Notes under the pieces: model-generated
The model's database searches: none
The model's input: only the letters and a program-made list of their open reading frames with translations
Told to the model about the DNA's origin: nothing
Program-made: the position numbers and the translations under genes
Shown here: in pieces, positions 11,073-24,000 of the stretch
How the letters are laid out: each line of letters starts with the position of its first letter
Numbering within the stretch: the first letter of the stretch is position 1
NCBI GenBank assembly: GCA_001643675.2
Contig: LSRY02000027.1
Location: 253,001 to 317,000 of the forward strand
DNA from: Monocercomonoides exilis
Lineage: Eukaryota > Preaxostyla > Oxymonadida > Polymastigidae
Direction: 5' to 3'
DNA length: 64,000 nucleotides

Positions 11073-12012
11073 TTTATGTGACTTGACGAAACGACAATGA
11101 CTTCAGTGACGTTTCAAAATTCCGATTTTGACTTTCGCGTCAGAAAAAAATAATAACGTTTAATTTGATGAGATATATTATCGAAATTTAATTTGTTATT
11201 GTATTAAAACACAAACAATGTTTTTGAAAATTATTGAATAATTGTAAAGAAACACTTAAATTATTCAATAATTATTTCTTATCACGTTTAAATAAGCATC
11301 ACGTCCGTCAAAAATCGAAAAGCGCACGTCAGAAGTCACCAAGTCACCCAGGGCTACATTTGATAACCTTTTTGCGATCAAAAAATATGAAAAAATCGGG
11401 ATTATTCTTTAAAAAACAAATGAGTTCACAAAATTTTTTGTTATCATGTCAATGATGTTTGTTTACAGATGTGAAAATCAAATATATTTTGAAATCTGGT
11501 TAAGTTTAAAAATGTAATGAGTGAAACAACTTTTTCATGCTTAATGCAAAAATTGCTTGAAAGTCCGTATTTTCACCCATTTTAATAAAATAAACTCTTT
11601 TAAATTATTACATACACCAAAAATTTTTCAATATGAAAATTTTTGCAATCGAGATAACAATTTTGCAAACGAATTAGCGGTGATTTTTTTTCCCAAAATA
11701 TTTTATGAACTCATAATTATCTATTTTGATCAAATATCCGCTTCTGACTGTTCATAATTTTATTGTTCAAGAAATACAACGATTTCAAAAATATCACGAG
11801 AACAAAAACTTCGAGACGTAAAACTTTCTTTTGAAGTTAGAAACGCCAATTCATTGTTCGAAAGAATTATTGCTGCTCTTGATGCTTATCCACAGAAGGT
11901 TTGTTTGATATCAGAAGCGTAACACATTACGACCCAAAAAATTTATAGTGCTGAAAGATGTTATTGCACCGGACAAACTTGGAACGAAAAGGAAGTTCAC
12001 ACAAGGCCTTGT
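11073..12012. other. AT-rich stretch upstream of the pogo-like relic
   Basis: No confident gene. Several short frames occur, including one at 11234-11455 without recognisable features. From about 11800 a plus-strand segment encodes REQKLRDVKLSFEVR and, in another frame, KRKFTQGLV, which may be the frameshifted 5' end of the downstream transposase. Confidence 0.4.
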
Positions 12013-13230
12013 TTGCTTAACTTCGAGGGTGAAGAAAATGTGCTGAATATTATTCATGAAAAATATCAACAACATGATGGAATGACAACTCAAGAATTAA
12101 GTGAAATCATTTATTCGGAAATGCAAAGGCAAAATCTGAAATCATTAAGGATGTCTCTCTACTTTGGACTTAGTCCTGTTATCAAGCATTTTGATAAACA
12201 ACTTGTGCCGCCTTCTCCAGCATATGTGTCCGGATTCATTTCGAGGCACAAGCTGAAAGTACTCTCTCCCACTAATATTACTCCAGCCAAATTGAATTCA
12301 GCATTCATGCCAAACATTAGAGCATGGTTCTATTTTATGTTCAACAAAGACATCAAGCCATCTATCAACAAATTTAATATATTTAACACAGACGAATGGA
12401 ATGCTGATTTTTGCTCTTCCCAAAAATTAATCGTACCAGCCGAAGCCAAAAGAGCACCTGCTTCCACAGAAGATTACTCTAATAATCATATATCAATAAT
12501 GACCACCATTGGACCATCTTGCATAAAGCCTCCACCATTTATCATCATTTCTGCCTTGAAAACGGTTCCTCCTGAACTTTTGGAGTACAAAAAAGCAGGT
12601 TCATGCGAAACCCACGTCAATGCATCAGGATGGATGGACAGAAATGCTTTCTTCTGTTATGCCGTTCATTTCTGCTCATGGGTAACAATTTGCAGGTCGC
12701 TTGGAGTTATTCCCCGCAATTCTCCTGTTTTTTTAATTCTTGATGGTCATCCATCTCGTCTTTGCTCTTCGGCTTTGGTTTTATTTGCAAAATATTTTAT
12801 TTTCGTTTTCACTCTGCCTGGTAATTTGGTTCACATATTGCAACCTTTTGATGTTGGAATTGCTTGTCCACTTCGAAACGCATTCAGAAAGCTGACGAGG
12901 AGAAGAAAAATTAAATGGGTGGATGAGCACAATGATGGACAAAAAATCAAATCCACTGACAGAAGAAAATAAATCGTTGAGTGTGCAATTGATACAGAAA
13001 AAACTGCAATATCTTTCCTGAATAAGGAGAACGCATTCAAGACAACTGGATTGTTCCCAATCAATTCAGAATTCTTGGTTTCAAATCCGTATGTTTCTGA
13101 TGATACAGAAGACCCTTAATATCCAGAAAAGATTCGGACAGGAGAATATGAAGTTCCTTTAAAATGGTTAACAAGACCAAGTTTTATTTTTTCACTTCAA
13201 AAAAGAGAAATGGAAAAAAGAAAAAAATAA
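12013..13230 (+). pseudogene. pogo/Tc1-like DDE_1 transposase relic
   Basis: The frame opens without an ATG (TTG at 12013), so the 5' end is lost or frameshifted. A CENP-B-like helix-turn-helix remnant (PSPAYVSGFISRHKLKV) is followed by a DDE_1 catalytic domain: FNTDEWNADF (first Asp), VFLILDGHPSRLC (second Asp) and HILQPFDVG (third Asp). All three catalytic aspartates survive. After NAFRKLTRRRK an in-frame TAA interrupts at 12970-12972, but the same frame continues with IVECAIDTEKTAISFLNK and AFKTTGLFPIN, the usual family C-terminus, up to a second TAA after DDTEDP and a terminal TAA at 13230. It is a broken element preserved mostly in one frame. No TIRs were found. Confidence 0.8.
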
Positions 13231-13309
13231 ATTATTTCACTAAATAAATGATCGAATAAGATCATTATGAATTATTGAATCGTTTTGAATAAAAAACACG
13301 ACGCTAAAA

Positions 13310-13740
13310 CATTTTTCATTCAAAATAATAATTTTTCATTCAAATTAATAATTTTAGCGTTCGAAATAAAAATATCTTTTATTTTAACAGAAATAAAAAT
13401 TATTTGAAATTAAAAAAATTTCAGGAAAAAATTATACTTTTCAAAAAATTTTTTAACTCACATGAAATAAAAACAACATAAAATAATTTCTGATTCAAAA
13501 GTGAAAAAATATTTTTCTCAATATTTCGAGAGAAAGTTAACAAAATTTTGTAAATTTATAAACAATTATTAATTTGAATGCAAAAATTATTATTTTGATT
13601 GAAAAAATTTTCATTTTGAATGAAAAAAATTTTAATTTGTTTGTTAATTTTCCATTTTGAACGCAAAAGTTCTCATTTTGTTTGCAAAATTATTGATTTG
13701 AATGCAAATCTTATTTTTTTGAATGCATAAATTCTCATTT
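13310..13740. repeat. Degenerate interspersed/inverted ATTCAAAATGA-type repeats
   Basis: A motif close to TCATTTTGAATGAAAAA recurs about every 20-30 bp with substitutions, in opposite orientation at the two ends of the segment. This could be the edge of an AT-rich foldback or MITE-like sequence, or simple sequence drift. Confidence 0.35.
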
Positions 13741-13835
13741 TGATTAATTTTTTGTGTATTAATCAAAAATCGAAAAATTCATATTTCGCTGTTAACAAAA
13801 TATTTTTATATTTACGACAAAAAACAAAACCAATT

Positions 13836-13836
<1 letters not shown>

Positions 13837-13873
<37 letters not shown>
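13837..13873 (+). repeat. 37-base poly-T tract
   Basis: An uninterrupted run of T. Its length fits a retrotransposed poly-A tail in antisense or simple slippage; no adjacent retroelement sequence was recognised. Confidence 0.8.
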
Positions 13874-13874
<1 letters not shown>

Positions 13875-14364
13875 TTACCGACAGTAACAAAAAATCGCTT
13901 GTCGTGTCGCATATGTCTAATTTGTTCTCCAACATAAATAAATAAATAGCGAACCTTTTCATTCAAAAAAAAAAAAATCTAATATAGGGAAAAAAATATT
14001 GCACAAAGAACTTCTTTTATTTAGACGAACTGAAACCATGAAACGAGAAATCAAGATTTAAAAAAAAGGATGTGATTTTATTTTGTTATGCATTTTTAAA
14101 TCTTCATTTTTGAGAAAAATTTTTAAACAGATATTTGTTTTGAAAATTCTATAAAAAAAGATAATAAAATGTTCATGAAACACAATAAATAAAACATATT
14201 ATGAATTGTGCAAAAATTTTTGTCGTTTGAATGTTCAAAGTTAAAGTAATGGCCAGAGATCATACTTTCGTTTTTTCTGAATTATCCAGAGGGTTTACTG
14301 AACAATCTGAATTTTAATTAAAAATTTGAAAAATAAATTTATATATAGTTTATATTATTAGGTG

Positions 14365-17117
14365 ATGCAACCTTTGCCGAATTCTGATAAGCGAGAAAAT
14401 GGTAAACTTTTAAAGAATTTCACATCTTTTAATAAAAAGAAGTGGATCATTTTTGGCGTTGCATTATCTTTTCTTTTTTGCATAACTTTGACTACACGCA
14501 TTTATCCTCGCGAAATCATGAATACAACTCGTTTCACTGTGATATTTGAAGCAGGTTCAACACATACATCTGTAAACATTTACCAATGGGAGTATCCTTT
14601 CAAGAATTTTCATGAGTATGCCCCAAGTATGGAAACATCACCAGGAATTTCATCATTTGCCAATAATCCTTCGGCAATTGAACAAAATCTTCGGTTTGCT
14701 TTTTTTATTAATTTGTTCATTTAAGAAGCCTTGCTCTTTTAATTAGCCCACTTGCAGATTATGCAAATTCTGTACTTCCAGAGAAGCTTTCGCAGCCTGC
14801 ATATGCATATTTGAAAGCTTCTGCAGGAGTTCGTTTATTGAAAGATGAACAACGGCAAGCCGTTCTGTCATCGGCGAGAAATTTTTTACTTGGATATCGA
14901 AGAGACAGATTTTATAGCAAACCAGAATGGACCAAAGTTATTTCCGGAAAGGACGAAGGTACTTTCGGATGGATCTCTCTAAATTACCTATTAGGTACGT
15001 TTAATCACTCACTTTCAACAAGGAATCAACAGTCACACAAAAAGTTGAGGAATAATATTTGTCCTTCATATCCTCCATCATATTCTGTGATTGACTTAGG
15101 AGGAGGTTCAATGCAAACAGTATTTGAACTTCCTAAAAAAACACCAGTTTTACTTCGATTGAAGGATGTAGTTGAGCTTCATCTTTTTGGTCGCACGTTC
15201 AGACTCTTTTCGCGAAGCTGGAACGAATATGGAAGAGAAGTTATGCTTGAGAAGCTGCTTAAAGAACTAACAATCAGCGAGCTCAACCAACCTGTTGATT
15301 TAAAGTCAGAAGTACTGACCTTCAAATCTGAAAGATCAACACCAAGCGAAATGGAGTTTGCATCGTCGACTCTTCCGCAATCTTCTGTTGGCACAGATGT
15401 TCAACTTATCTCTTTCCCATGCGCCCCGTTGGGTGTCACTTATATCTCCTACTTGTCGTCGTCTCAACTCGACAAAGCTTCAGCTATTTCCACAGACATA
15501 TCCACCTCCTACAAAAAGGCGCAGGTCGCCAGACTTGTTGGAAAAGGGAATTACAGCCAATGCCAGCAAATGATGCGCGAATTTAACATTTTCTCCTTTA
15601 AAGAAGGATGCATCGGAGAAGGCAAAAAGAGAAAGTTGAATGTTTCGAAAGTTCTGGAAGACTCAGAAAAGGCAAGGCAACATTCAGAAACTGCTGCTTC
15701 GACTTCTGCAAGCAAAGGCACTGAAACGACAAAGAATGGACAACTCGCCGAGTTGGATCACTCTTCACATCACTCTTCATTCACTCCATTTATTACACAT
15801 CCCTATGACTCTCTTTACACTTCATCAGCTGCTCCTTCAAACAAAGATTCTTCTCCTTCTTCTCCATCCGCCTCTGCTTCATCGTCCTCTTCTTTTTCGC
15901 CTCTCTCGCACTGCTCTCTCAACGGCGCTCTTCTCCCAACATTCCCGTCTGAGACGCCAATCATCGGAATCTCGAATTTCGGGTATGTGTTCAACACCCT
16001 CCTCCAAGTTCATCGAAAGCAGTCATCTTCTAACCTTTCATTGAAATCTTCCATTCTATCGAAACTGGAAACACCAAATGAAACTTCTTCTTCTGTTCTG
16101 AATGAAAGGAGCCGAATGCAGCCACCTGACACGCCCCTGGAGAGGTCTGCTTCCTCGCTCGAGTCATTCACGAAGTCTGCGATGGGCTATTGTTCTCTGT
16201 CAGCTGATCAGCTGGCACGTTATCTACCAGAGCAGAGGGGACACCGCGAAGGATACTGTTTTTCGGCTGCTCTGATTGGGACGCTGCTGGTTGATGGGAT
16301 TAACGTCGGGAGTAGCCATTGGACATCAACTGATGAATCTGAGTTCAGTCCTTTGATTTCGCCTGTGGAGTCAGATGAAAGAGTCAATGCCACAACTTAC
16401 TTGAATGGAACTGAAGTGCATCAACCATATCCTTCATCACAGAGCAGTCATCAGCATCAGGATGTATTTGTTCAGTCACCTCAATCACACTCCTCCGTCC
16501 ATATGATGACGTCGCTGTATCACCAAAATGATGCCAACTGGCCTCTTGGCGCTGCCATTTACGAGGCGCACTTGCTGAGCAAGGGAGACATTTTCGGCCA
16601 ACATGGAAGTTCAGATGAAGAGGCAGGCTATTCTGGGAGTGATGTTGAGGAGGGATCGTTGAACGACTCTGGCGAAACAGATAGAGCAGGCGAGGAAGAC
16701 ACAGAACTATATGAAGGAGAAGCGGGAGAAGAAGCAGACGATGAAGACGAATACGAAGAGGAGTTTGAAGATGAAGAGCGCATGAATGGCTGGAGGCATG
16801 CACACCATCATGGCACAATGGCACAATTTCAAATGCACCACGCCACAAGACGGGGAGACTTTGAATTCTATCACAGCAGGCACCATGGGAATTCCGCACA
16901 ATCAAATGCGAATGGCTTCATTAACCACACACCTTTTCCCTTCATCAGTTTATTCGTCAGTGCTTTGGTCGTGTTCTTTTTGGCGTCTCTTGCTGGAAGC
17001 TGTGTTGTGCAGTGGTTCTTTGAGAGAGACAACATTCAGAGAAAACTGGCTGGAGTAGAGAGGAAGAAAAGAGACTCCCCAAGCGACGATGATCTCGAGT
17101 GTGGAGCTTCTTCGTGA
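14365..17117 (+). CDS. Ecto-nucleoside triphosphate diphosphohydrolase (GDA1/CD39 family)
   Basis: Two exons, 14365-14693 and 14747-17117 (53-bp intron, donor GTTTGC), encode 899 residues. The enzyme hydrolyses extracellular or lumenal NTPs and NDPs. Apyrase conserved regions are in order: ACR1 VIFEAGSTHTS (the usual leading Asp is Glu), ACR2 KASAGVRLL, ACR3 DEGTFGWISLNYLLG, ACR4 VIDLGGGSMQTVF, and an ACR5-like FGYVFNTLL. Between ACR4 and ACR5, ELHLFGRTFRLFSRSW plus YGRE matches the conserved CD39 segment. An N-terminal signal anchor (about residues 28-48, IIFGVALSFLFC) and a C-terminal helix (near 16945-17015, ISLFVSALVVFFLASL) give the two-helix topology of CD39-type apyrases. Long Ser-rich and very acidic inserts (16600-16780) make it nearly twice the usual ~500 residues. 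The start is the in-frame ATG before the anchor. Confidence 0.87.
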
Positions 17118-17987
17118 TGAAACGCATTTTTTTACTGGTGTTGTTTATTTTTTGAACAGTCACTCGATTTTTTTCTGTTTTTGATTTGTCACAAAAATTA
17201 TTTTTTTCTATTTGTGTTTTTTTTTTGAGTAATCACATGGAATAGTTATTTTTTTATTTTAGAATAAATTCCTTTAGATATCTTCTGTTGTTATTATTTG
17301 TTATTTTTTAAATATTTTTTCTAAATTTGAAAGTTAAGTCAAATTCATTTTTGCTGTTTTTATAAAAATGTTTGCTCGTCATTCACCTTTTCGTTTACTG
17401 ATGTTTATTTAAATACAATTCTTCAATTGATGCAATTGATGAGTTGTTAGTCCTCAATAATCATCGGCTTTATTCATTTTGCAACGATAGTTGCAGAAGC
17501 TTCATTTGGTAATAATTTATTTGGCAATGAGTCATTTGTGATTCATTTGAAAGAGAAAATAATAATAACTTTTCTCTTCTCTCTCTCTTTTTTTAATTGG
17601 AAAGACTTGATGTTGTTATGAGACATCTTTCTTTTTTTCATTTTCACTTATCAGTTTAAGCGTTTTGTGTTCCATCTAACTGTTAATGAAGTGAAAGTAT
17701 TTAGCTTTTAAATTTGAAATATTTCATTTAATTCGAGTCACATCAAAAGGTTATTGCTAAACAGATAAGGAGAGATTCCGAACTAAAATTCAATTTGTGA
17801 GAAAACAAAATTCAAAGAATTATGATGTGGATTTGGACATGTAGAGATGAAATGCCACATAAATTGAAAATGCAAATGCATGAAAGATACCATGGAGGAT
17901 GAGGTGAAATGATTTTTAAATCAACAAAGGCTGAATGCCTCAGATTGAATTTATGTGAATTGGTTGAGAATTCCATGGCCAGCTTAA
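17118..17987. other. Gene-free AT-rich region between convergent genes
   Basis: 3' flanks of the plus-strand NTPDase gene and the minus-strand coiled-coil gene. T-rich tracts follow both stops; no coding or RNA gene was seen. Confidence 0.6.
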
Positions 17988-20849
17988 TCACGAAGGAATG
18001 AATGAAGCTCTGTCCTGAAATAGTATGAGCCTTGCTTTAAGATTTCCTATTTCTCCTCGAAGTGATTCATTTTCTCTCTTTTGCTGTTGGGTCTCTTGCC
18101 TCAGCGCTTCAATTATTTTGTCGCTTTGTTCTCTGTCAGCTCGCTGAGCTTCAATTTGTCTTTGCAATCTTTCAGTCAAGAACAATTTTAAATCCATCGA
18201 TTCAAAATTGAATCGTTATGGACGAGAAAAAGTTGAAGATTTATGTTAGTTGGAAGGAGTAATTATTCGCAAACCCTTCGATGTACTCAAGAAGTTGCCT
18301 GTTCGTGTCATTCACACGAAGTCGTTCGTCGCTCAGAGTCTTCGTTTTCTTTTCATTATCAATTTTTCTAAAATGCAAAAAGAAGTTCTTTTATTCGAAG
18401 AAAAAGAAGACAATAGCACACATCTGCCTAACAATTGCCCTCTGCTTGTTATATGATTGAATTGCTTTTTCTCTCAGTTCTTCTTCTTTTCGCAACTGTT
18501 TCAAGATATAAGATAAGTATAAATAGAGAAGGAATAACTCGTTTCAGTAAAAAAAATTATCAGATGCAAACCAAAGCTTCATTTTCAGCTTTAATCCTTT
18601 TGATTTCCTCTGAATGCATTTTATCTATTTCAAGCAAATTTTCTTGCAATACTAGCTTTTCTTCTTCTCTTTTTGCTTTCTAATTTTCAAAAGAATTACA
18701 TAGTTCAAACATGTTTATAAAATTGCTCTATTAAAACTCCATAAATCAAACTCTTTTTTCTTTGTCAGCTTTCCGTTTTGCTTCATATACTCTCCTAACT
18801 TCCTCCGTATTTTCTCTTTCCCTATTGAAATATAATTATTCAAACGAGAAATAAAAGTGACAGATAATATTTGAAGTAGAAACAAACTCTTGAAGCTGCT
18901 TTTTCAAATCTGCAATCATTTCTTGATGCAACTTTATTTTCTCACCCAAATCAGCAAACACATCAGCCGATATTGAAGATGAAGGTTGTTGTGAAGGTTT
19001 AGAAATTGAGCTCAGTGCAGTTTTCAATTCACTTATTGTACGATGAAGATCTCTGATATATTCAAGAAAATAATACATAATAAACATTATTTTTTTGAAA
19101 CGAAAAAAAGAAGCACAAAAAACATTTTTTGCAAACCCGTTTTCATGTACCAAAGAAGATATTTTTGCCAAATTTCGCCCAATTTCTTTTTCTTTATCGT
19201 CTTCTTTTCTTGCCCTTTCTTCTCTTTCTCTATCATATTCTCTTTTCATTTCGTCCATTCTCTTTTCGTATTCTCTTTCTTTCCTTCTCATAACCTGCTT
19301 ATGCTCTTCGATTTCTCTTTCTTTTTCTCTCACTCTACTGTCCAATTCTGCTATGCGATCATCCTATTTTTAAATAATATTTGAGATGCATTCAATTTCA
19401 ATAAATAATAAAAAGCCGTGACATAAATAAAATTAAAGCAATAAAAGGTCTTAAAATATATAATATTCAAAATTATAGTCATGTTCCTTTTCTCTTAAAA
19501 AAAAAATTCTTTCTCAGTTGAAAAACCTTGTAGCGATCTAATCCTAATGTCGCAGTCGATATCAGAGAAGTGGCATCTCCATCTAATCCAGAACCAGACT
19601 TCATCTTTTCCAACTTTTGGTTGACAGCATCAAGAACAGATTTTGTTTGAAGTTCCGTTTGCCTTCTCGACTCTTCTCTTTCTTTTTCAAGATGTTCAAC
19701 ATGAATTTGAAGAGCTATGATTTTTGTTTCAAAATTTGAACGGTCAAATTAATAAATAAAAAGTTATTCCATATTTACAGCTTCTGATTATCAATTTCAA
19801 ACCTTGGTATCGTTGCGATATTGAGTCAAAGTCACGGCATTTCTTTTGAGTAACAGAGGAGAAAAAATATTGAAAATGATAAAAACCAAAATTATAAATA
19901 ATAGTCTTATGCATGCCTCTTCTGCTTCTTTCACGAACATGGCATCTCGTTGAAGAGTCTGAATTAATTCTTCGTTCTCCCTAAAAAATATATGCAAACT
20001 TATTTACAATAAAAAAATTATTATGCAAACTGCAATTCTTTTTGATAATTCTCATTTTCTTCTAAAAGTTTTTGATTTTCTTCTTCAGCTTGCTTTCGCT
20101 TCCGTTTTTCATCCTTTAACTGTTGAATTTTTTTATTATAATGTTTAAAAACTAAAAAAAATATTCACCTGAACAAACCATAGAATCTATTCTCTTAGCT
20201 CTATCTGTTATAGATAGTTCTCTGCTTTTATATTGCTGAGTTTCTTCGACTTTTGTCTGAAGTTCTTCTCGTAAATTTCTCACTAATTATTTAAAAATCG
20301 CTTATTAACAAAATTACACTGAAAAGTAATACATTCATCATCTTTTTCCTTAATGTCATTTTCAAGTTGAGTTATTGCTTGTATTGCTTGGTCAAGTTTT
20401 TCTGAAAGCTCGATTGCATATTTCAAATAACCTTCTTCAGTTTCTTTTGAGACTTGTCTATTTTGTTTGAAAAAATACAAAACATTCACATAAATTTCCA
20501 AAGAAAAAGTGCAAACAATTGTTCCTCTAATTCTGAATATGTTGGAATTGCATCCTACACCAAAAAAGAACAAAATTTATGATTAATAATGTAAATGGAG
20601 AAAAAGTTCATGGATATACCGCTTTTCCATATTCTTTCTTAGTATCTTGTATTAATTGTTCGTGAACTTCAAGAAGATCTTTATGCTTCTCTTTTAGGTC
20701 TTGAAGCATAGCCTTTGAACAATTTTTAAGAAATTATTTAATGATTCTTAAAATAACAAAGTAAGAAATACATCAGTTTCTGTGTACATTTTATATAATG
20801 TTTCTATTTTTTTCTGAAGGTTTGCAACGACTTCCTGCTGACTTAACAT
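17988..20849 (-). CDS. 16-exon coiled-coil protein, unknown function
   Basis: Exons (minus strand, start first): 20849-20772, 20712-20620, 20554-20517, 20457-20333, 20282-20179, 20119-20031, 19980-19917, 19842-19803, 19714-19527, 19363-19137, 19052-18888, 18821-18752, 18679-18572, 18495-18422, 18367-18275, 18168-17988. All 15 junction phases agree and give 578 residues ending RASFIPS. Nearly the whole protein is predicted heptad-rich coiled coil (for example LQKKIETLYKMY, KREYDREREERARK, LQRQIEAQRADREQ), broken by a short Ser/Pro linker (SKPSQQPSSSIS). Nine introns begin GTTTG and one appears to be GC-AG (19916-19843). No domain was recognised; a cytoskeletal, basal-body or flagellar structural role is only a guess from composition. 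The start is the first ATG (20849), since a nearby upstream ATG runs into a stop after three codons. Confidence 0.8.
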
Positions 20850-21031
20850 TGCATAATAGTATTGTTTCTTTTGAAATGAATTTTAGCGAAGAATTAAGGG
20901 ATAGTAACAAAAAACACAAAACATAATTTTTTTTACATAATTCATAAAAACAGTAAAAATTCACTAAAACACAAAGAGCAAATAACGAAAAATCAACATA
21001 TTTTTTAAACGAACAATTTACAGAAGTTTAT

Positions 21032-24000
21032 TCAAGTCTTTACAGTTTGGGGCAAGTGTTCTTTCAAACTGAAAACAGAAAGGCACGACTTAGCAATTTG
21101 TGCAGACCTACCACCTTTGACTTTAATCATTGCATCCACAATCACCCCAAGTGGGGGCAGCAGCTGCTCCGACTGGAGGCGTCCGTTGACCATCCACGCG
21201 AGTGTCGGCACTGTGTCTATTTCAGTCCCCTTTCTCATCAGCTTCCTCAGTGCCCGCTCATCACAGCTCGATGCCAGCTTCAGCAGACACGCCAGCCCCA
21301 TCGTGATCTGCTTCAGAATGCGCACATCCCCCATCGCTGCTGCCACAAGTGCAGAGTCCACCGTCAGCGCAGGCTTCACAGGAACAGACACATTCAGAGG
21401 AGAATACGAACTGGTGGTTGGAGGATCAACTGGGAAAGATAACTGATTGGACTGTGGTTTCTGTGCTGGCTGGCCAAAGGGAGAAGAGACCAGCTGCTTT
21501 TGCACAGGAGAAGAGGGCTTTGGAGCAAGGCTGCTGATGATGCGCACGAGATATGACACAACAGAATCAACTATAAACTCGATGTCATTTGCAGAAGGGT
21601 CGCCAAAGGAGCAGAAGGTGCACTCAGACTCCATCATCTCTTTCCTCTTCAGCAGGCTCCTCCTTTTCCTCCGCTCTTCTTTCTGCTTCCTCATCTGTTC
21701 TTCTGGATCCACCCGCTTTTCCCTTTCTCCTCCATTCACACATTCATCCTCCTCCTCCTCCTCCTCATCGTCGTCGTCGTCTCCAACCAGCGCATTCAAC
21801 GCCCCGAGCACTTTCTCTCCATTCTCCACATTTATTCTCTCGTCCTTCAGAATCACCGCCAGCCTCCTCCACGCTCCCAGTGCCTGTGCCTCCTTCTTGG
21901 CGTCTTTGAGAGCAGCCACTGCCCACAGTAGCTGAGCAGCAGCCACAACAACCGTCACTGGCTGTGCCACGCCAGGGACGATGTGCCAGCGGAGAGAAGA
22001 GACAGCCACACACACACCGCCACTGAGGAGGACGAGTCTTCTGCCCAACGTGTCGTTCCCATCCGCACAAAGACGGAGGATCTGGAAGGCGAGGCTGGTG
22101 ATGAGCTCATTCCGACCAATGCAGATGGAGACAACAGACGCGACAAAGCGGCGGGTGCACAGCAGCTGCTTGGCATCCTTGTTTGAGGAGCAGATGTTCA
22201 CAAGGCAGCGCAGGAGAGACAGAAGCGTCGGGTCATCCAGCTCATTCAGGGTGATGAATGGCACAAACGCTGGCTCTGTCAAATACGAAGGCCGCTTCTT
22301 GCGCTGCTTGATGGCCACATGTGGCATCGCTGGCGGAGGCAGTGGAGCTGTTGGCTTTGGAGGCTCAGGGGGCAAAGGTTTGCCTGTCGGTCCTGTTGTC
22401 TTTTGTGTGTTGGCTGAAAGAGATTCGAATTGCAATGTGGGATTGCTGCTGACACTGCCACTGCCACTTTGATTGTTTGCTTGCTGCTCGTTTTCCTTTG
22501 CAGTTGTCGAGGCAACAAACTCTTCGAATGACTGTGTTGGTGGGTTGTTTGAGTTCTTCTCTTCGCCTTCTCCTTCTTCCTCCTCCTGTGGCACAGCCAA
22601 GTAGATCCCTTCACCCGAGAAGAAGAGCTTCAACAGAGACAGAATGCCACCTGCATACAGTTTTGTTCTGTTGTTCGGTGTGAGTGCCAGTCTTGCCACG
22701 ATGTCTGCGATGCTTCCCACGAGTCTTTTGTTGAACTCTCTCGGCGACCTCACCACTGCCCTCACAAAAGACGGATTGTGCAGCGACTGTGTGGATGGGG
22801 GTGGAGGAGCAGGGGGAGGAGACATCGAAGTGGAAGAAGAGGCAGATTTGGGGGAAGATGAAGGAGAAGATGAAGGTGATGCAGAAGGAGAAGGAGAAGA
22901 GAAGGGAGATGGCAACACTGAAGAAGGCTGTGTTGGAGTGCCTGGTGTGTTTGGAGACTTGGCTGGGCTGGCTGGCGACTGTGCAGACGACTTTGGCGTT
23001 TCATGCTCATTCACAGAGTATGTGTCGAGTATGTCATTCATCTCTTCCTCTTCTTCATCTTCTGCAGTGTTGCCAGCTGCCCCTTCTTTCAGCAGCAGAT
23101 CGAAGTCGTCTTCTGTGAAATTCACCACAAACAGCGCCCTTCGAAGCAGCATGCACAAAAAGTGGATATAATCACTCGACACTTCACACGGCGCCTGCGG
23201 AACAATCGGCGACTGCTTGTCATTCAGTTCTTTCGTCAGTTGTTGTATCTGTTTTGTCAGCTCTTTTCTCTCTGCATCTTGTGCTGCCCTTATCTGCGCA
23301 TTCGGACTAACAGGGGACGCATTCAGCGCCTTCAGCGAGCGCTCCAGCTGCGTCTTCTGCTTCTCCTTCTCCTTCGTCATCTCCATCTGCGACCGCACAC
23401 ACTCCTCAGCCACAAGGGGAGACGTGAACTGTTGGAAGCACCCAGACTTCAGCAGTGCAACGAGCACGTCTTCGTTGCAGATGAACTCATTCACCTCAGC
23501 ATCTGTGTATTTGGGTGACATCAGCATCCTTACCACATCCCGCAGCCCTTTCTTCGAGCGATAAGGAGAGCCAGGAATACGCACATGAAGGAAGAATGCT
23601 AAAAGCCGTGCTGCCAAGTCAGACGCCTTCAGCTGCTCGTCCTTTTTAAAGCCCTGCAGAATCTCGAAGGGAAGATCAACAGGAACAAGAGACAGCTTCG
23701 AGGCTGGCTTGTTGGAGGCGGACGAATTGGCACCTGAGTCAGCTTGTTTGACACCGCTGGCAAATCGAATAGAAGGAAGCACCGTCACCTGCTGCTTGTT
23801 GGATGCCTCTTGCTCCATCTCCTTCTTCTCAAACTCTTCTGCCTCTTTCTTCTCCTTCTCCTTCCTCTCTTTCTCTTTCCTCTCCTTCTCCAGCTTCTCC
23901 TTCTCAATCTGCTCTTTCGTCTTCGGCTTCGGCGGTCTCCTCAGCCTGGGCATAGTCACATCAGGTGGCAGTATAATTGCAGCAGTGATGCGAGTGGAGA

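Larger units (their letters stand above)
13231..14364. other. AT-rich intergenic region with degenerate repeats and a long T run
   Basis: No gene seen. It contains many degenerate copies of a motif around TTCATTTTGAATGAAAA (13560-13740) and inverted versions such as TTTTTCATTCAAAATAAT near 13314-13350, plus a 37-base T run. It separates the transposon cluster from the NTPDase gene. Confidence 0.6.

Noticed and set aside
6431-13230. TAA read as glutamine by this organism
   Set aside because: Intact genes here end in TAA or TAG (surface protein, WDR7-like, two-helix, Cys-rich and 51-kb genes) and long frames of thousands of codons use only CAA/CAG for Gln; TGA also interrupts the relics. Foreign origin of single elements is not excluded.
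13560-13740. CRISPR-like array
   Set aside because: The recurring motif is degenerate and irregularly spaced, without distinct spacers, in a eukaryotic AT-rich intergenic region.
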